Of a stretch of DNA of 64,000 nt, positions 15,654 to 25,596 are shown piece after piece. Made by a program: the position numbers and the translations under genes. This DNA is from Caballeronia sp. NK8. Lineage in GTDB: Bacteria; Pseudomonadota; Gammaproteobacteria; Burkholderiales; Burkholderiaceae. A model generated the notes under the pieces. It saw only the letters and a program-made list of their open reading frames with translations, searched no databases and was not told the DNA's origin. The stretch lies in the NCBI RefSeq assembly GCF_018408855.1, contig NZ_AP024322.1:1612001-1676000 (forward strand). The letters run 5' to 3'. Every line of letters starts with the position of its first letter. Within the stretch, counting starts at the first letter, position 1.

Positions 15654-18017
15654 TCAACTCCCCCGATACTGCGAAGCACTCGCCGGCGCGGGCGCGGCAG
15701 GCTTCTTCGCCGCGCCCTTGGCCGCCGCCGCACCCGACGACATATAAGCCGGCGCCGCCTTCGCCTTTTCCTTCTGCCCCGCCGGCGGCGCGCTCGGCGC
15801 TTTGCCTATATCGGCGAGCATCTGCTGGCAAGGCAGCGGCTTGTTGTTGCTCGGCGCGATCAGCGGAATCAGCGCCGCGAACGGATTGATGAGCCCCAGA
15901 CCGACCATCGCGCCACCGCGTACCGCGAGCGCCCCGACGCTCACGCCGACCTTCGGATCCTTGAGCGTGCCCTTCACATACAGCGGCGAGCGCAGCGAAA
16001 ACACGCGGAAGCCCTTCGTATGCGGATGGATGCCGAGGTCCATATCCTCGGTCTTCATGTTGATGGTGCCGTCGACGTTGATGACCGCGTCGTCGGTATC
16101 GAGCGCGAAGACGCGCGAATCGAGCACGCCATCGGTCACGACGAAGTCCGCCGCCGCGCAGTTGATGTTCACGTCGCGCTTGCCAAAGAGCTTCTCGTAC
16201 ACGACATTCGCGACGTTCAACCCCGCGGCCTCCATGTACAGCCGGCTCACGGTGCCTTCCGTGATCAACGCCTTCACCTCACCATTCGATGACGCCGCTA
16301 GCGCCGCAGGCGAATTGCCCGTCGCCGAAAGCGCGGCATCGCCGTTGATCTCGCCGAGCGCCGATTGCATCGTCTTCACGGTCGGGAACAGCTGCTTCAG
16401 CTTGAGATGCCGCGCCTGTGCCGACACGCGACCTTTCAGCGGCGCCGCGCTGCCATCAAGATGAATGTTGGTTGCAATCGATCCGCCCGCCACGCCGAAC
16501 TTGAGCGGCTCGAACGACAGCACGCCGTCGGTCATCAGGACGTGCGTATACAGGTCCGTGATCGGCAGGTCCGGGTCCTTGATGATGCGCTGGCCGGTGA
16601 ACTTCACATCGGCGTCGATGGACTTCCAGCGATCGGTCTTGAACTCCTCGGTGGGCAGCGCCTTCGATGACGGCTGCTTCTCCTTCTCGCCGCGCTTGGC
16701 CTTGCTCGCGTTCGAATCGGCGCCGATGATCGGCGCGAGATCCTTGAACTGCAACAGATGCGACACCAGTTCGCCCTTGAGCAACGGACGCGGCTTCCTG
16801 CCCGCATAGACGAGCGAACCATTGATGTCACTGCCGCCCACGCGTCCCGTGAAGTTCTCGTAGTGGAACACGTTGCCGTCCTCGCGGAACTGGCCAGTGA
16901 GACGCCCTTCGGTCGCGAACGGCGGCGTTTCGGGCAGCGTCACGCCGGTGAACGGATAGAGATGCGCCATGCTGACCGCCTGAATCCATAACCGCAGATC
17001 GAGCGCGGCGAGATGCGCGGGATCGGTCACGGTGCCGACAAACGCGATGTGCGTGTCGCCGAGGCGCACGTCGGCCTGCACGGGGAACGGCCGCTTCGCG
17101 TCCTGCACGGCGAGCACGCCGCCCAGCTTGCCGTCGCCCGAGACCTTGCCGCCGTTGTACGTGCCCTTCACCGTCCAGCCGAATGCGTACGGCGGAATGG
17201 GCGGCTTGGGCCCTTCCTTGGTCGTGATGCTGGCGTTCGCCGACACGCTCGCCGGATTCGGCGCCGATGCATTCGCCGCCGCCGCAGCCGACGCCGCCGA
17301 TGCCGCCGACGCTTCGGATGCCGCGGCCGCGTCGGCCTGTTTGTTGAGCTTTGCCGCGCCGCTCTTGCCGACCATCTCCGCCGATGATTTCGCCGACGCC
17401 GCCTCTTGTTGCTTCATCACGTCGCCGATCGGCACGGGCTGGCCGAGCGTATCGACGACAACCTTCATCTCCGCCTTCGTCACCTGATCGGAAATGCTGA
17501 TCGTGCCTTTCGCGAGCGAGATGTCGCCGAGCTTCAGATTCCACGTCGACGGCTCGGTCGACTGCTTGAACTTGAAAGTCCAGTTGTTGCGGTTGTCCTT
17601 GAGCCGCTCGATGTCGACCGACGGATTCACGAGGTTGATCGTCGGGATCACGATGTCATGCGCGAGCAGCGGCAGCACGGCTACCTGGAAGTCGATTTCA
17701 TCGAGCGTCGCGAAGAATTTTTCGCGCGTCCAGTCCGGATTCGCGATGGTGATCTTTTCGGCGGAGAAGCGCGGCCACGGGACCCAGCGCTTCCAGCCCG
17801 TCTCGTTCGGCGGACGATGCCAGCCGACTTTCAGATCGCCGGTAATTTCGAAGCGCCGTCCGATCGCCTCCGATACCTTGTCATCCACCCACGGCCTCAG
17901 CCGGTTCCAGTCGAAGGTCAGGAATATGACCACCAGTATTGCGATCAGAACCGCCAGAACGGCAAAAAACCATGCGACGATCCTTCCGATTTTTCCGGTC
18001 GTGCGGGCCTGCACCAT
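15654..18017 (-). CDS. AsmA family protein
   Basis: A 787-residue inner-membrane anchored protein. A basic N-terminus and one transmembrane segment (about residues 14-33) are followed by the AsmA signature FDWNRLRPWVDDKVSEAIGR and RFEITGDLKV, then a very long beta-rich periplasmic region. An Ala/Ser-rich low-complexity linker (about 225-265) breaks the domain, and the C-terminal part contains the AsmA_2-like DGVLDSRVFALDTDDAVINV. AsmA-type proteins are bridge-like factors implicated in phospholipid transport to the outer membrane. The C-terminal tail is again Ala/Pro-rich. Divergent from fetA across only 76 bases. Confidence 0.92.
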   Translation of the reverse strand: MVQARTTGKIGRIVAWFFAVLAVLIAILVVIFLTFDWNRLRPWVDDKVSEAIGRRFEITGDLKVGWHRPPNETGWKRWVPWPRFSAEKITIANPDWTREKFFATLDEIDFQVAVLPLLAHDIVIPTINLVNPSVDIERLKDNRNNWTFKFKQSTEPSTWNLKLGDISLAKGTISISDQVTKAEMKVVVDTLGQPVPIGDVMKQQEAASAKSSAEMVGKSGAAKLNKQADAAAASEASAASAASAAAAANASAPNPASVSANASITTKEGPKPPIPPYAFGWTVKGTYNGGKVSGDGKLGGVLAVQDAKRPFPVQADVRLGDTHIAFVGTVTDPAHLAALDLRLWIQAVSMAHLYPFTGVTLPETPPFATEGRLTGQFREDGNVFHYENFTGRVGGSDINGSLVYAGRKPRPLLKGELVSHLLQFKDLAPIIGADSNASKAKRGEKEKQPSSKALPTEEFKTDRWKSIDADVKFTGQRIIKDPDLPITDLYTHVLMTDGVLSFEPLKFGVAGGSIATNIHLDGSAAPLKGRVSAQARHLKLKQLFPTVKTMQSALGEINGDAALSATGNSPAALAASSNGEVKALITEGTVSRLYMEAAGLNVANVVYEKLFGKRDVNINCAAADFVVTDGVLDSRVFALDTDDAVINVDGTINMKTEDMDLGIHPHTKGFRVFSLRSPLYVKGTLKDPKVGVSVGALAVRGGAMVGLGLINPFAALIPLIAPSNNKPLPCQQMLADIGKAPSAPPAGQKEKAKAAPAYMSSGAAAAKGAAKKPAAPAPASASQYRGS

Positions 18018-18093
18018 GACGGCTCCATCCGTTTTTTCTGATTATGTGAGCGGCAGCACATAGTGTGCCCGCCGAACGACGAATGTCCGTAAG

Positions 18094-18834
18094 ATGTCCG
18101 CTATAAAAACCTGCCCCACGAAAACGATGCCCGACGCGACATCGCCCACTTACACGCCTCCGGTCGAACTGGTCGCGGCGCACGGCATCGTGCGCCGTGA
18201 CGCCGTGCGCGCCACGACGCTTCTGCAGCCGACGGACTTCGCGCTCTACGCGGGCCAGCGCGCGTCGATCACCGGGCCGTCCGGCTCGGGCAAGAGCGTC
18301 TTGCTGCGCACGCTCGCCCTGCTCGATGCGAGCGACGCCGGATACGTGACGTGGCGCGGCGAGCGCATCGCGCGGGCACGGATACCGGCTTATCGGCGGC
18401 GGGTCGCGTATATCGCGCAGCGGCCCGCGATGCTCGACGGCACCGTCGAGGACAATCTGCGCTATCCGTTCACGCTCAAGACCTATTGCGACGCACACTT
18501 CGATCGCGACACCGCGACGCGACTGGCGCAAGCCGCCGGACGCGGCGCCGATTTCCTCGACAAGCTCGCCAGCGATCTTTCGGGCGGCGAGGCGCAGATC
18601 GCTGCGCTCGTGCGCGTGCTGCAGCTCGCACCCGATGTATTGCTGCTCGATGAACCGACCGCATCGCTCGATCCGGCTTCGGCGCGCGCGATCGAAGCAC
18701 TCGTCTGCGCATGGTTCGACGCCGATGCCGAACGCGCCTGTATCTGGGTATCGCACGATCCGGCGCAGGCGGCGCGCGTCGCCACGCGTCATCTGACGAT
18801 GAACGCCGGCGTGCTCGGCGAGGACACGCGATGA
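18094..18834 (+). CDS. fetA: Iron export ABC transporter, ATP-binding subunit FetA
   Basis: A 246-residue ABC ATPase. Walker A is GPSGSGKS (about residues 66-73), the signature is LSGGEAQ and Walker B is DVLLLDEPT, with an H-loop in IWVSHDP. The sequence YIAQRPAMLDGTVEDNLRYP and its partner gene identify it as FetA (YbbL), which works with FetB to export iron and confers peroxide resistance in E. coli. The start could also be the ATG at 18127; neither has a strong ribosome site. It overlaps fetB by four bases (18831-18834) and shares a short divergent promoter region with the AsmA-like gene. Confidence 0.9.
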   Translation: MSAIKTCPTKTMPDATSPTYTPPVELVAAHGIVRRDAVRATTLLQPTDFALYAGQRASITGPSGSGKSVLLRTLALLDASDAGYVTWRGERIARARIPAYRRRVAYIAQRPAMLDGTVEDNLRYPFTLKTYCDAHFDRDTATRLAQAAGRGADFLDKLASDLSGGEAQIAALVRVLQLAPDVLLLDEPTASLDPASARAIEALVCAWFDADAERACIWVSHDPAQAARVATRHLTMNAGVLGEDTR

Positions 18835-19646
18835 ACGGTTATCAGAACCTCGGTCTCGTCGACATCGGACTGGCAGCGGCGCTGATCGTCGTGAACGGCG
18901 CGCTGTCGGTCGCGCTCAATCTCGGGCTCGAACGCAAGCTGCTGATCGCCGCGATCAGGACCGTCGTGCAACTGCTTTTGATCGGCTATGTGCTCGGCTG
19001 GGTGTTCGCGTTCGATCGCTGGTATGTCGTACTGCCGCTGATGGCGTTGATGACCGTCATCGCCGGATTTGCGGCATCGGGTCGTGGTCGGCGCACCTAC
19101 GCGGGACAGCGCGCGGACAGCATCGTCTCTATCTGGGTCAGTTCGTGGCTGATCGGCGCGTTCGGGCTGTTCGTCGTGATCCGGATCCATCCGTGGTACG
19201 AACCGCAATATGCAATTCCGATTCTCGGCATGATCCTCGGCAACACGCTGACGGGGGTGTCGCTCGGCATCGAGCGCATGACGGAGGAACTGACCGCGGG
19301 GCGCGCGGCGGTGGAGATGTCGCTCGCGCTCGGCGCGTCGCGCTGGGAAGCGGCGCAGGGACCCGCGCGCCAGGCGGTGCGCGCGGGCATGATTCCCACC
19401 CTGAACCAGATGGCCGTGGTCGGCCTCGTCAGCCTGCCGGGCATGATGACCGGCCAGGTGCTCGCCGGGCAGTCGCCCTTGCAGGCGGTGCGCTATCAGA
19501 TCGTCATCATGTTTCTGATCGCGGCGGCGTCGGGGCTCGGCGTGGTCGGGGCCGTCGTGATGACGTATCGGCGGCTCTTTTCGCGCGATCACCGGTTCAT
19601 GGCGGCGAAGCTCGTGGAGCGCAAACCCCGCAAGCGCGCCGCCTAG
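18831..19646 (+). CDS. fetB: Iron export ABC transporter permease FetB (UPF0014)
   Basis: A 271-residue polytopic membrane protein with about seven hydrophobic segments. The family hallmarks are visible: AIRTVVQLLLIGYVLGWVF, PILGMILGNTLTGVSLGIER, EMSLALGASRWEA and MAVVGLVSLPGMMTGQVLAG. These are UPF0014/YbbM features. The ATG at 18831 overlaps the fetA stop, so the two subunits are coupled. It converges on a VOC gene with only a ten-base gap. Confidence 0.92.
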   Translation: MNGYQNLGLVDIGLAAALIVVNGALSVALNLGLERKLLIAAIRTVVQLLLIGYVLGWVFAFDRWYVVLPLMALMTVIAGFAASGRGRRTYAGQRADSIVSIWVSSWLIGAFGLFVVIRIHPWYEPQYAIPILGMILGNTLTGVSLGIERMTEELTAGRAAVEMSLALGASRWEAAQGPARQAVRAGMIPTLNQMAVVGLVSLPGMMTGQVLAGQSPLQAVRYQIVIMFLIAAASGLGVVGAVVMTYRRLFSRDHRFMAAKLVERKPRKRAA

Positions 19647-19656
19647 CGCGTCCGCA

Positions 19657-20133
19657 TCACGCGCCGTTGTAAGCCCGGTCCAGCTCCGCGATATCCAGCT
19701 TGATCATCTGCCGCATCGCGTGCATCGTGCGATCGGCCTTTGCCGGATCGGGGTCCTGCAGCATCGCAAGCAGACGCCTTGGCGCGATCTGCCACGTCAC
19801 GCCGTAGCGGTCCGTGAGCCAGCCGCACGCCAGCGACTGGCCGCCGTCCAGCAGCTTGTCCCAGTAATGGTCGATTTCTTCCTGCGTTTCGCATTTGATG
19901 AACATCGACAACGCCGGCGAGAATTTGAAATCGGAGTTGCCGTTCAGCGCCAGGAACGCTTCGCCTTCCAGTTCGAACAGAATGGCGAGCACGCTGCCGA
20001 CCGGGCCGGGGCTCGATTCGGTATGGCGCATGATCTCCGTGATGCGCGCGCTCCTGAATATGCCGACATAGTAGTTCACAGCCTCCTCGGCGTTGGCATC
20101 GGCGAACCATAGACAAGGGGAAATCTTGTTCAT
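19657..20133 (-). CDS. VOC family protein, PhnB/3-demethylubiquinone methyltransferase-like fold
   Basis: A 158-residue VOC-superfamily protein. It starts NKISPCLWFADANAEEAVNY and YVGIFRSARI, and contains LNGNSDFKFSPALSMFIKCE and the characteristic CGWLTDRYGVTWQIAPRRL. This is the pattern of the group historically mislabelled 3-demethylubiquinone-9 3-methyltransferase. The superfamily builds metal-dependent dioxygenases, glyoxalases and resistance proteins from beta-alpha-beta modules; the actual substrate is unknown. It is 37 bp downstream of a second VOC gene on the same strand. Confidence 0.88.
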   Translation of the reverse strand: MNKISPCLWFADANAEEAVNYYVGIFRSARITEIMRHTESSPGPVGSVLAILFELEGEAFLALNGNSDFKFSPALSMFIKCETQEEIDHYWDKLLDGGQSLACGWLTDRYGVTWQIAPRRLLAMLQDPDPAKADRTMHAMRQMIKLDIAELDRAYNGA

Positions 20134-20170
20134 GTGCGGGTCTCCGTTCGTGGAATCGTGGAATCGTGCG

Positions 20171-20641
20171 TCATGCGCACGGCTGTTGTCCCATCGCCTG
20201 CTTCATTTCTTCCGGCGCGACGTCGCGCACGTGCGTCGCGACCGACCATTGATGGCCGAACGGGTCTTCCAGGCGCCCGTATCGATCGCCCCAGAACATG
20301 TCGGCGACGGGCATCGTCACTTTCGCGCCGGCGCTTTCGGCCTGCTTCACGGTGGCGTCGACATCTTCGACATACAGGTGGATCGTGACCGGCGATCCCT
20401 TCAGTTCCTTCGGACCGACCGAGCCAAATTGCGGAAATTCATCGACGAGCATCAGCGTCGAATCGCCGATCTTCACCATCGCGTGCATGAGCTTGCCGTC
20501 CGGTCCGGGCAGGCGGCCCAGCTCGACGGCGCCGAACGCGCGTTTGTAGAACTCGATCGCATCGGCAGCGCCCGCGCAGACGAGGTGCGGGGTCAGCGTA
20601 TGCATGCCTTCGGGAATCGGCTTGACGGCGGAAGTGGACAT
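20171..20641 (-). CDS. VOC family protein, PhnB-like glyoxalase fold
   Basis: A 156-residue VOC-superfamily protein starting MSTSAVKPIPEGMHTLTPHL, the usual opening of PhnB-like members. The conserved segments AIEFYKRAFGAVELGRLPGP, LYVEDVDATVKQAESAGAKV and WGDRYGRLEDPFGHQWSVAT are visible. The start at 20641 is chosen because ACGGAG lies upstream. The function is not established; many such proteins are annotated as bleomycin-resistance or glyoxalase-like. Probably cotranscribed with the next VOC gene. Confidence 0.88.
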   Translation of the reverse strand: MSTSAVKPIPEGMHTLTPHLVCAGAADAIEFYKRAFGAVELGRLPGPDGKLMHAMVKIGDSTLMLVDEFPQFGSVGPKELKGSPVTIHLYVEDVDATVKQAESAGAKVTMPVADMFWGDRYGRLEDPFGHQWSVATHVRDVAPEEMKQAMGQQPCA

Positions 20642-20772
20642 ATCGGCTCCGTGTAGAAAATGAGGCACGCCGGTCTGGCGCGGCTCTCTACCCTACAACG
20701 AACGGCCGTGCCGTCAATCGACATATACGCGCGCGCAACGTCAAATTTTTTCACGCCGGTTCGCGCGATAGC

Positions 20773-22710
20773 TTATTTCGAAGGCTGCTCCGCGAGCGAT
20801 CGAATCAGCGCTTCGAGCCGCGAGAAATTCACGGGCTTGGTCAGATGGTCGCGAAATCCCGCTTCGCGGCAACGGCGGATGTCCTCGTCCATGCCATAGC
20901 CCGTGATCGCCACCGAAGGCTTGTCGGGCTGCAAGGTCTGCCACGCCCGCGCGATGTCCAGCCCGCTGCCATCCGGCAAGCCGATATCGCTCACCAGCAG
21001 ATCGAACGGCCCGCCCTTCGCGCGCTCCAGCGCGTCCCCGACGGTCACGGCGACCGTCACTTCGTGGCCGAGCATTTCGAGCACTTCGGCCATCGCCGAC
21101 GAAGTCTGCTCGTTGTCCTCCACCAGCAGCACTCTCAGCGCGCATCCCTGCTCCGCGCGCGCAGCCTCGACGAGCGGCTCATCCTCGTGCGCGGGCTGCA
21201 GTTTCGCGAGCGGCAGCGTAAGCGTGAAGCGCGCGCCCGTATCGCGGCCCTCGCTATGCGCCGAGAGCGTGCCGCCATGTTTCTGCGCCAGCGTGCTGGC
21301 GATCGCAAGGCCGAGGCCCAGGCCGCCGAACGAGCGCGTGATGGAATCGTCGGCCTGCTCGAACGCCGAGAAAATGCGCGGCAGCGCTTCCGCACTGATG
21401 CCGATGCCGCTGTCCGTCACCGACACCGCGATCGTCATCGGGTCCGGGTTCCACGTCCGCACGTCGATGCGCCCGCCAGCCGGCGTGAACTTCACCGCGT
21501 TCTTCATCAGGTTCCAGACGATCTGCTGCAGGCGCGCGGCATCGCCGAGCACGACGAATTGCGCAGCGTCGAAACGCGTGTCGAGCGTCAGGCCCTTCGC
21601 GCGCAGATCGGCCTCGGACATGTCGAGTGCGCTCGTCAGCAAGGTATCGAGCGCGACGCTCGCGAAATTGAGCGACAGCTTGCCGCGCGCGATGCTCGTG
21701 AGGTCGAGCAGATCGTCGATCAGCCGCGCTTCGAGTTCGACGTTGCGGCGGATGAGATCAAGTGTCGGATGCGCCTCGCGCGGCAGCGAGTGCTTCATCT
21801 CCAGCAAACGCACGGCCGCGAGAATGGGCGTGAGCGGCGTGCGCAACTCATGCGACAGCACCGCCAGAAAATGGTCCTTGGCGCGGTTCGCCGATTCCGC
21901 CTGGTCCTTGGCAAGGCGCAGCGCGTCGGCGGCCATGTGGGCATCGGTCGCGTCGCGCACGATCTTCGAAAAGCCGATCAGCTCGTCGTGCTCGCTGCGG
22001 ATCGCGGTGGTCACGCCCGACGCGAAGAACGAATGGCCGTCCTTGCGCCAGAGCCAGCGGTCGTCGCTCGCGCTGCCTTCGCGCCGCGCCGTCGCGAGCT
22101 CGGCCTCGAACACGCCCGCTTCGCGGTCTTCCTGCGCATAAAAAATGCTCGCGGACTGACCCAGCACGTCCTGCGCCGGAAAGCCGAGAATGCGCTCGGA
22201 CGCCGCGTTCCACGTGCGGATGCGTCCTTCCGGGTCGAGCGTGATGACGGCGTAGTCCTTCAGCGCGTCGATGAGCAGGCGGAAGTGCGTCTCCGTCTCG
22301 CGCAACGCCCGCTCGACCGCGATGCGTTGCGCGCGCTCCGCGCTCTCGCGCATCGCGCGACGCACGACGGCGGGGAGGCGTTGCAGACGCTGCTTCAGCA
22401 CGTAGTCGGTCGCGCCGCGCTTGAGCATGTCGACGGCATGCTCTTCGCCGAGCAGGCCCGACACGAAGATGAACGGCGTGTCCGGTGCGCGCTCGCTCGC
22501 GATCGTGAGCGCCTCGATGCCCGAAAACGTGGGCATCACGAAGTCGGCGAGGATCACGTCGAAACGCTTTTTCTCCAGCTCGGCGATGAAGGTCGCGGCG
22601 TCGTACACGATCGCGGCATCGACCGCGTAATCCGCGCGCTCAAGTTGGGCGATGGTCAGCTCCGCATCGAGTGCGTTGTCTTCGACGAGAAGCAGATGCA
22701 GGGGCTGCAT
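20773..22710 (-). CDS. Hybrid sensor histidine kinase (REC-PAS-HisKA-HATPase-REC)
   Basis: A 645-residue soluble kinase with no transmembrane segment. The order is an N-terminal receiver domain (about 4-118, phosphoacceptor Asp56 in ILADFVMP), a PAS domain (about 140-255, DYAVITLDPEGRIRTWN), HisKA with His287 in LSHELRTPLTP, HATPase (about 395-505, NLMKNAVKFTP and GIGISAEALPRIFSAF), and a C-terminal receiver (about 525-640, Asp in LLVSDIGLPDG). With a receiver at both ends it can take part in a multistep relay. It is 74 bp downstream of the phytochrome-linked response regulator, so it probably belongs to the same light-signalling operon. GAGGACG precedes the ATG. Confidence 0.94.
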   Translation of the reverse strand: MQPLHLLLVEDNALDAELTIAQLERADYAVDAAIVYDAATFIAELEKKRFDVILADFVMPTFSGIEALTIASERAPDTPFIFVSGLLGEEHAVDMLKRGATDYVLKQRLQRLPAVVRRAMRESAERAQRIAVERALRETETHFRLLIDALKDYAVITLDPEGRIRTWNAASERILGFPAQDVLGQSASIFYAQEDREAGVFEAELATARREGSASDDRWLWRKDGHSFFASGVTTAIRSEHDELIGFSKIVRDATDAHMAADALRLAKDQAESANRAKDHFLAVLSHELRTPLTPILAAVRLLEMKHSLPREAHPTLDLIRRNVELEARLIDDLLDLTSIARGKLSLNFASVALDTLLTSALDMSEADLRAKGLTLDTRFDAAQFVVLGDAARLQQIVWNLMKNAVKFTPAGGRIDVRTWNPDPMTIAVSVTDSGIGISAEALPRIFSAFEQADDSITRSFGGLGLGLAIASTLAQKHGGTLSAHSEGRDTGARFTLTLPLAKLQPAHEDEPLVEAARAEQGCALRVLLVEDNEQTSSAMAEVLEMLGHEVTVAVTVGDALERAKGGPFDLLVSDIGLPDGSGLDIARAWQTLQPDKPSVAITGYGMDEDIRRCREAGFRDHLTKPVNFSRLEALIRSLAEQPSK

Positions 22711-22784
22711 GATCTAGACGTCCTCTTCAAAGGACGCTTGAGCGGGCATCGGACTGGGCGAGTTCGCGAACATGAGCGCAGCGG

Positions 22785-23246
22785 TCATTGCGCGGGCGGG
22801 CGGCGAAAACGCGTCGAGCCCGGCGGCGGTTCGTTGAGCACGGCCCAGAACACGCCGAGATCGCTGATCGCCTCGACGAACTCCGCGAATTCCACCGGCT
22901 TCACCACGTAGGCATTGACGCCGAGTTCATAGCTGCGCACGAGATCCTGTTCTTCGCGCGATGACGTGAGCATGACCACCGGAACGCTCTTCAACGACGC
23001 ATTCGAGCGGATCATGTCGAGCACTTCGAGACCGTCGATCTTCGGCAGCTTCAGGTCGAGCAGGATCACCGCCGGATTGCCGGGGGCGCGCTCCTTCCAT
23101 TCGCCTTCGCAAGTGAGATAGTCGATGGCTTCCTGACCGTCGCGCGCCACGATCACTTCGTTCGCGAGCTGGCTCTTGCCGAGCGCGACGAGCGTGAGTT
23201 CGAGGTCGTTTGGATTGTCTTCGACGAGCAATATCGGTTTAAGCAT
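22785..23246 (-). CDS. Response regulator partner of bacteriophytochrome (Rcp-like)
   Basis: A 153-residue single-domain receiver. The acidic pocket is in LLVEDNPNDLEL, the phosphoacceptor Asp is in VILLDLKLPKIDG, and the conserved Thr/Ser and Lys are in VVMLTSSREEQD and YVVKPVEF. There is no output domain, as in Rcp1-type regulators paired with phytochromes. The ATG at 23246 lies inside the end of bphP (8-base overlap), which fixes this start and implies translational coupling; upstream extension into bphP is a shadow. It probably accepts phosphate from BphP and passes it on by protein contact. Confidence 0.93.
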   Translation of the reverse strand: MLKPILLVEDNPNDLELTLVALGKSQLANEVIVARDGQEAIDYLTCEGEWKERAPGNPAVILLDLKLPKIDGLEVLDMIRSNASLKSVPVVMLTSSREEQDLVRSYELGVNAYVVKPVEFAEFVEAISDLGVFWAVLNEPPPGSTRFRRPPAQ

Positions 23247-25596
23247 GGTCTTTTTTTGGCTTTGTGACTGACGCCCCCGGCGTGACGCTGGCGCTGCGGA
23301 AAACGACCGGCAGGGAAAAATAGAATACCGCGCCCTCTCCCAGCCGCCCTTCTGCCCACGTGCGTCCATCATGACGCTCGACGATGCGCCGCACGTTGGC
23401 GAGTCCGATGCCAGTGCCTTCGAACTCTTCCGCGCGATGCAGCCGTTGAAACACGCCGAACAGCTTCGCGCCATATTTCATGTCGAAGCCGACGCCGTTG
23501 TCGCGCACGCCGATCACGTATTCATCGGCGCTTCGGGTAGCGAATATCTCGATTTTCGCCGATTCCCGCGTTCTCGTATATTTCACCGCATTCGAAACGA
23601 GGTTGCGCAGCGCGAGTTGCAGGAAAGTGGCGTCGCCGGTCACGCGCGGCAGTTCGCCGATCACCCAGTCGATGTGCCGCTCCGAGCCTTCCGCCTCGAA
23701 CTCCTGCACCACGCCGCGCACGAGCAGGCCGAGATCGACCGGAGCGGGCCTGAGCGCCGCGCGGCCCATCTGCGAAAAGGTCAGCAGATCGTCGACGAGC
23801 GTGCCCGCGAAGCGCGCCGAATCCAGCATGTTGTTCAGAAAGCGCCGGCTCTTGTCCGACATGCGCTCGCCTTCCTGCTCGCGCAGCAGGTCGCCATACC
23901 CAGCGATATGGCGCAGCGGCGCGCGCAGATCGTGCGACACCGAATACGAGAACGCCTCCAGCTCCTTGTTCGCGCGCGTGAGTTCGGTCGCGAGTTCGGC
24001 GCGCTCTTCGGCACGGCGCAACACGATGTTGAGCAACGCGCCGCGCAATTCGCTGGCGATTTCGAGTTCGCCCTGACGCCACATCGCGGAATGTCCGCGC
24101 ACCGTTTCGAGCCACGGCGAAAAGTTCGTGCGCGGCGCGCTCGCGCCATCGGCGTCTTCGATCTTGACCGGCTCGCCCGCCCATTTGATCGTCTGCATCA
24201 GCTCGGGCCTGAACCAGAGCAGGTAGTTTCGAAAGATCTGCGAGACCGGCAGCGCGAGCACGCCGCAAGCCTTGTCCTGGTGCGCCTGCGCGGGCGGCCA
24301 TTCGCGCGCGAGCGAATCTGTGGCCCACACGCCGGAGGTGTGATCCGCGAGCCAGTGCGTGAGCGCGCGCACGGTGTCTTCGTCGGGCGTCGAGCCGAGC
24401 AGCGTGATCTGATCGTCGAACACGATCGCCGCGCCCGCCGAGCGCGCGAAGCTCAGCACGTCCTTCGGCACCGACTGCAAGCCGCCGACGAAGTTGTCGT
24501 GCTCGCCCATCGCGGAGATCAGGCGTCCCATCGTGCGGCGCAGCGCGGCCAGATACTCGCCTTCCTCGCGCTCTTCCTTCGCCTCGATCTGCAAGGACAG
24601 CATGTGCCCGAGATGCTCGACCGCCACGCGCGTGCTGAACGGCACGATGCGCGCGTCGTGATCGTGGCACGACACGAGTCCCCACAGCTTGCCGCGCACG
24701 ACGATCGACACCGACATCGACGCATGCGTGCCCATGTTGCGCATGTATTCCAGATGCACGGGCGAGAAGCTGCGCAGCGTCGCGTAAGTGAGATCGGTCG
24801 GACGGTTCGTGACGGGGTTCACGTTCGGCACGAGGCGCGCGGGCCGGTAGTTCACATCGGCGACGAGACGGATGCGGTTCTTCAGATACAGCGCGCGCGC
24901 CTGGCGCGGAATGTCCGACGCGGGAAAGAACTGATGCAGGAACGACGCGTAACCTTCATCGCGGTCTTCCGCGAGCACATGACTGCGCCCTTCTTCGTCG
25001 AAGCTGTAGAGCATCACGCGGCCGAAGCCCGTGATCGCGCGCACTTCGCGCACCGCGAGTTCCGCGAGCGCCTGCACGCTCGCCGCGTCCTGAAGCCCGC
25101 GCGCGAACGTGCGCACGAGCGGATACATCGATGCGAACGCGTCGCCCGTCGCCGCCGCGGCTTCCATCTCGACGATCAGCATGCCGTCGTGACGATGCAG
25201 CGTGATGTCGAAGCGCGTTGCCGGCGCGACCTCGACCGCACCGATGTAGAGCGGCGCGTCGTCGAGCGCGGAGGTGGCCGCCGCCTGCGCGATGCGTTGC
25301 GCGCCCGCTTCGCCCAGCACGGCATCGAGCGGTGCGCCGAGCAATGCTTCGACGCTCGCGCCGGTCAGCGAAGCCAGGTTTTCGCTCGCCTGCACGATGC
25401 GCAACTCACCGTCGAGCACGAGCAGAAAGCCATGCGGCTGAATGCCGCCGGGAATGTGGATCGGCTCGGCGTCGCAGTCCTTGCTCGCGACGCCCGAACT
25501 GAGCGTGCGCCGGCGCGCTTCGGCATCGGGCGGACCTTGCGATGCTTCGTGCAATGCCCGCGCGCCGATGGGTGGCTGGCTCGCGGATTCGCTCAT
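23239..25596 (-). CDS. bphP: Bacteriophytochrome histidine kinase
   Basis: A 785-residue red/far-red light sensor. The N-terminal PAS domain has the chromophore cysteine (Cys41) just before EPIHIPGGIQPHG, as in biliverdin-binding phytochromes. The GAF domain carries PASDIP (225-230, Asp228) and His281 in FSPVHLEYMRNMG, which hold the chromophore. The PHY domain contains the tongue-type LLWFRPE (459-465). HisKA follows with His555 in SVSHDLRAPL, then HATPase with NLVSNAVKYT and FEGTGIGLANV. All key residues are present, so an active photoreceptor kinase is expected. The start at 25596 overlaps bphO (ATGA), and the stop lies inside the regulator gene. Confidence 0.96.
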   Translation of the reverse strand: MSESASQPPIGARALHEASQGPPDAEARRRTLSSGVASKDCDAEPIHIPGGIQPHGFLLVLDGELRIVQASENLASLTGASVEALLGAPLDAVLGEAGAQRIAQAAATSALDDAPLYIGAVEVAPATRFDITLHRHDGMLIVEMEAAAATGDAFASMYPLVRTFARGLQDAASVQALAELAVREVRAITGFGRVMLYSFDEEGRSHVLAEDRDEGYASFLHQFFPASDIPRQARALYLKNRIRLVADVNYRPARLVPNVNPVTNRPTDLTYATLRSFSPVHLEYMRNMGTHASMSVSIVVRGKLWGLVSCHDHDARIVPFSTRVAVEHLGHMLSLQIEAKEEREEGEYLAALRRTMGRLISAMGEHDNFVGGLQSVPKDVLSFARSAGAAIVFDDQITLLGSTPDEDTVRALTHWLADHTSGVWATDSLAREWPPAQAHQDKACGVLALPVSQIFRNYLLWFRPELMQTIKWAGEPVKIEDADGASAPRTNFSPWLETVRGHSAMWRQGELEIASELRGALLNIVLRRAEERAELATELTRANKELEAFSYSVSHDLRAPLRHIAGYGDLLREQEGERMSDKSRRFLNNMLDSARFAGTLVDDLLTFSQMGRAALRPAPVDLGLLVRGVVQEFEAEGSERHIDWVIGELPRVTGDATFLQLALRNLVSNAVKYTRTRESAKIEIFATRSADEYVIGVRDNGVGFDMKYGAKLFGVFQRLHRAEEFEGTGIGLANVRRIVERHDGRTWAEGRLGEGAVFYFSLPVVFRSASVTPGASVTKPKKDHA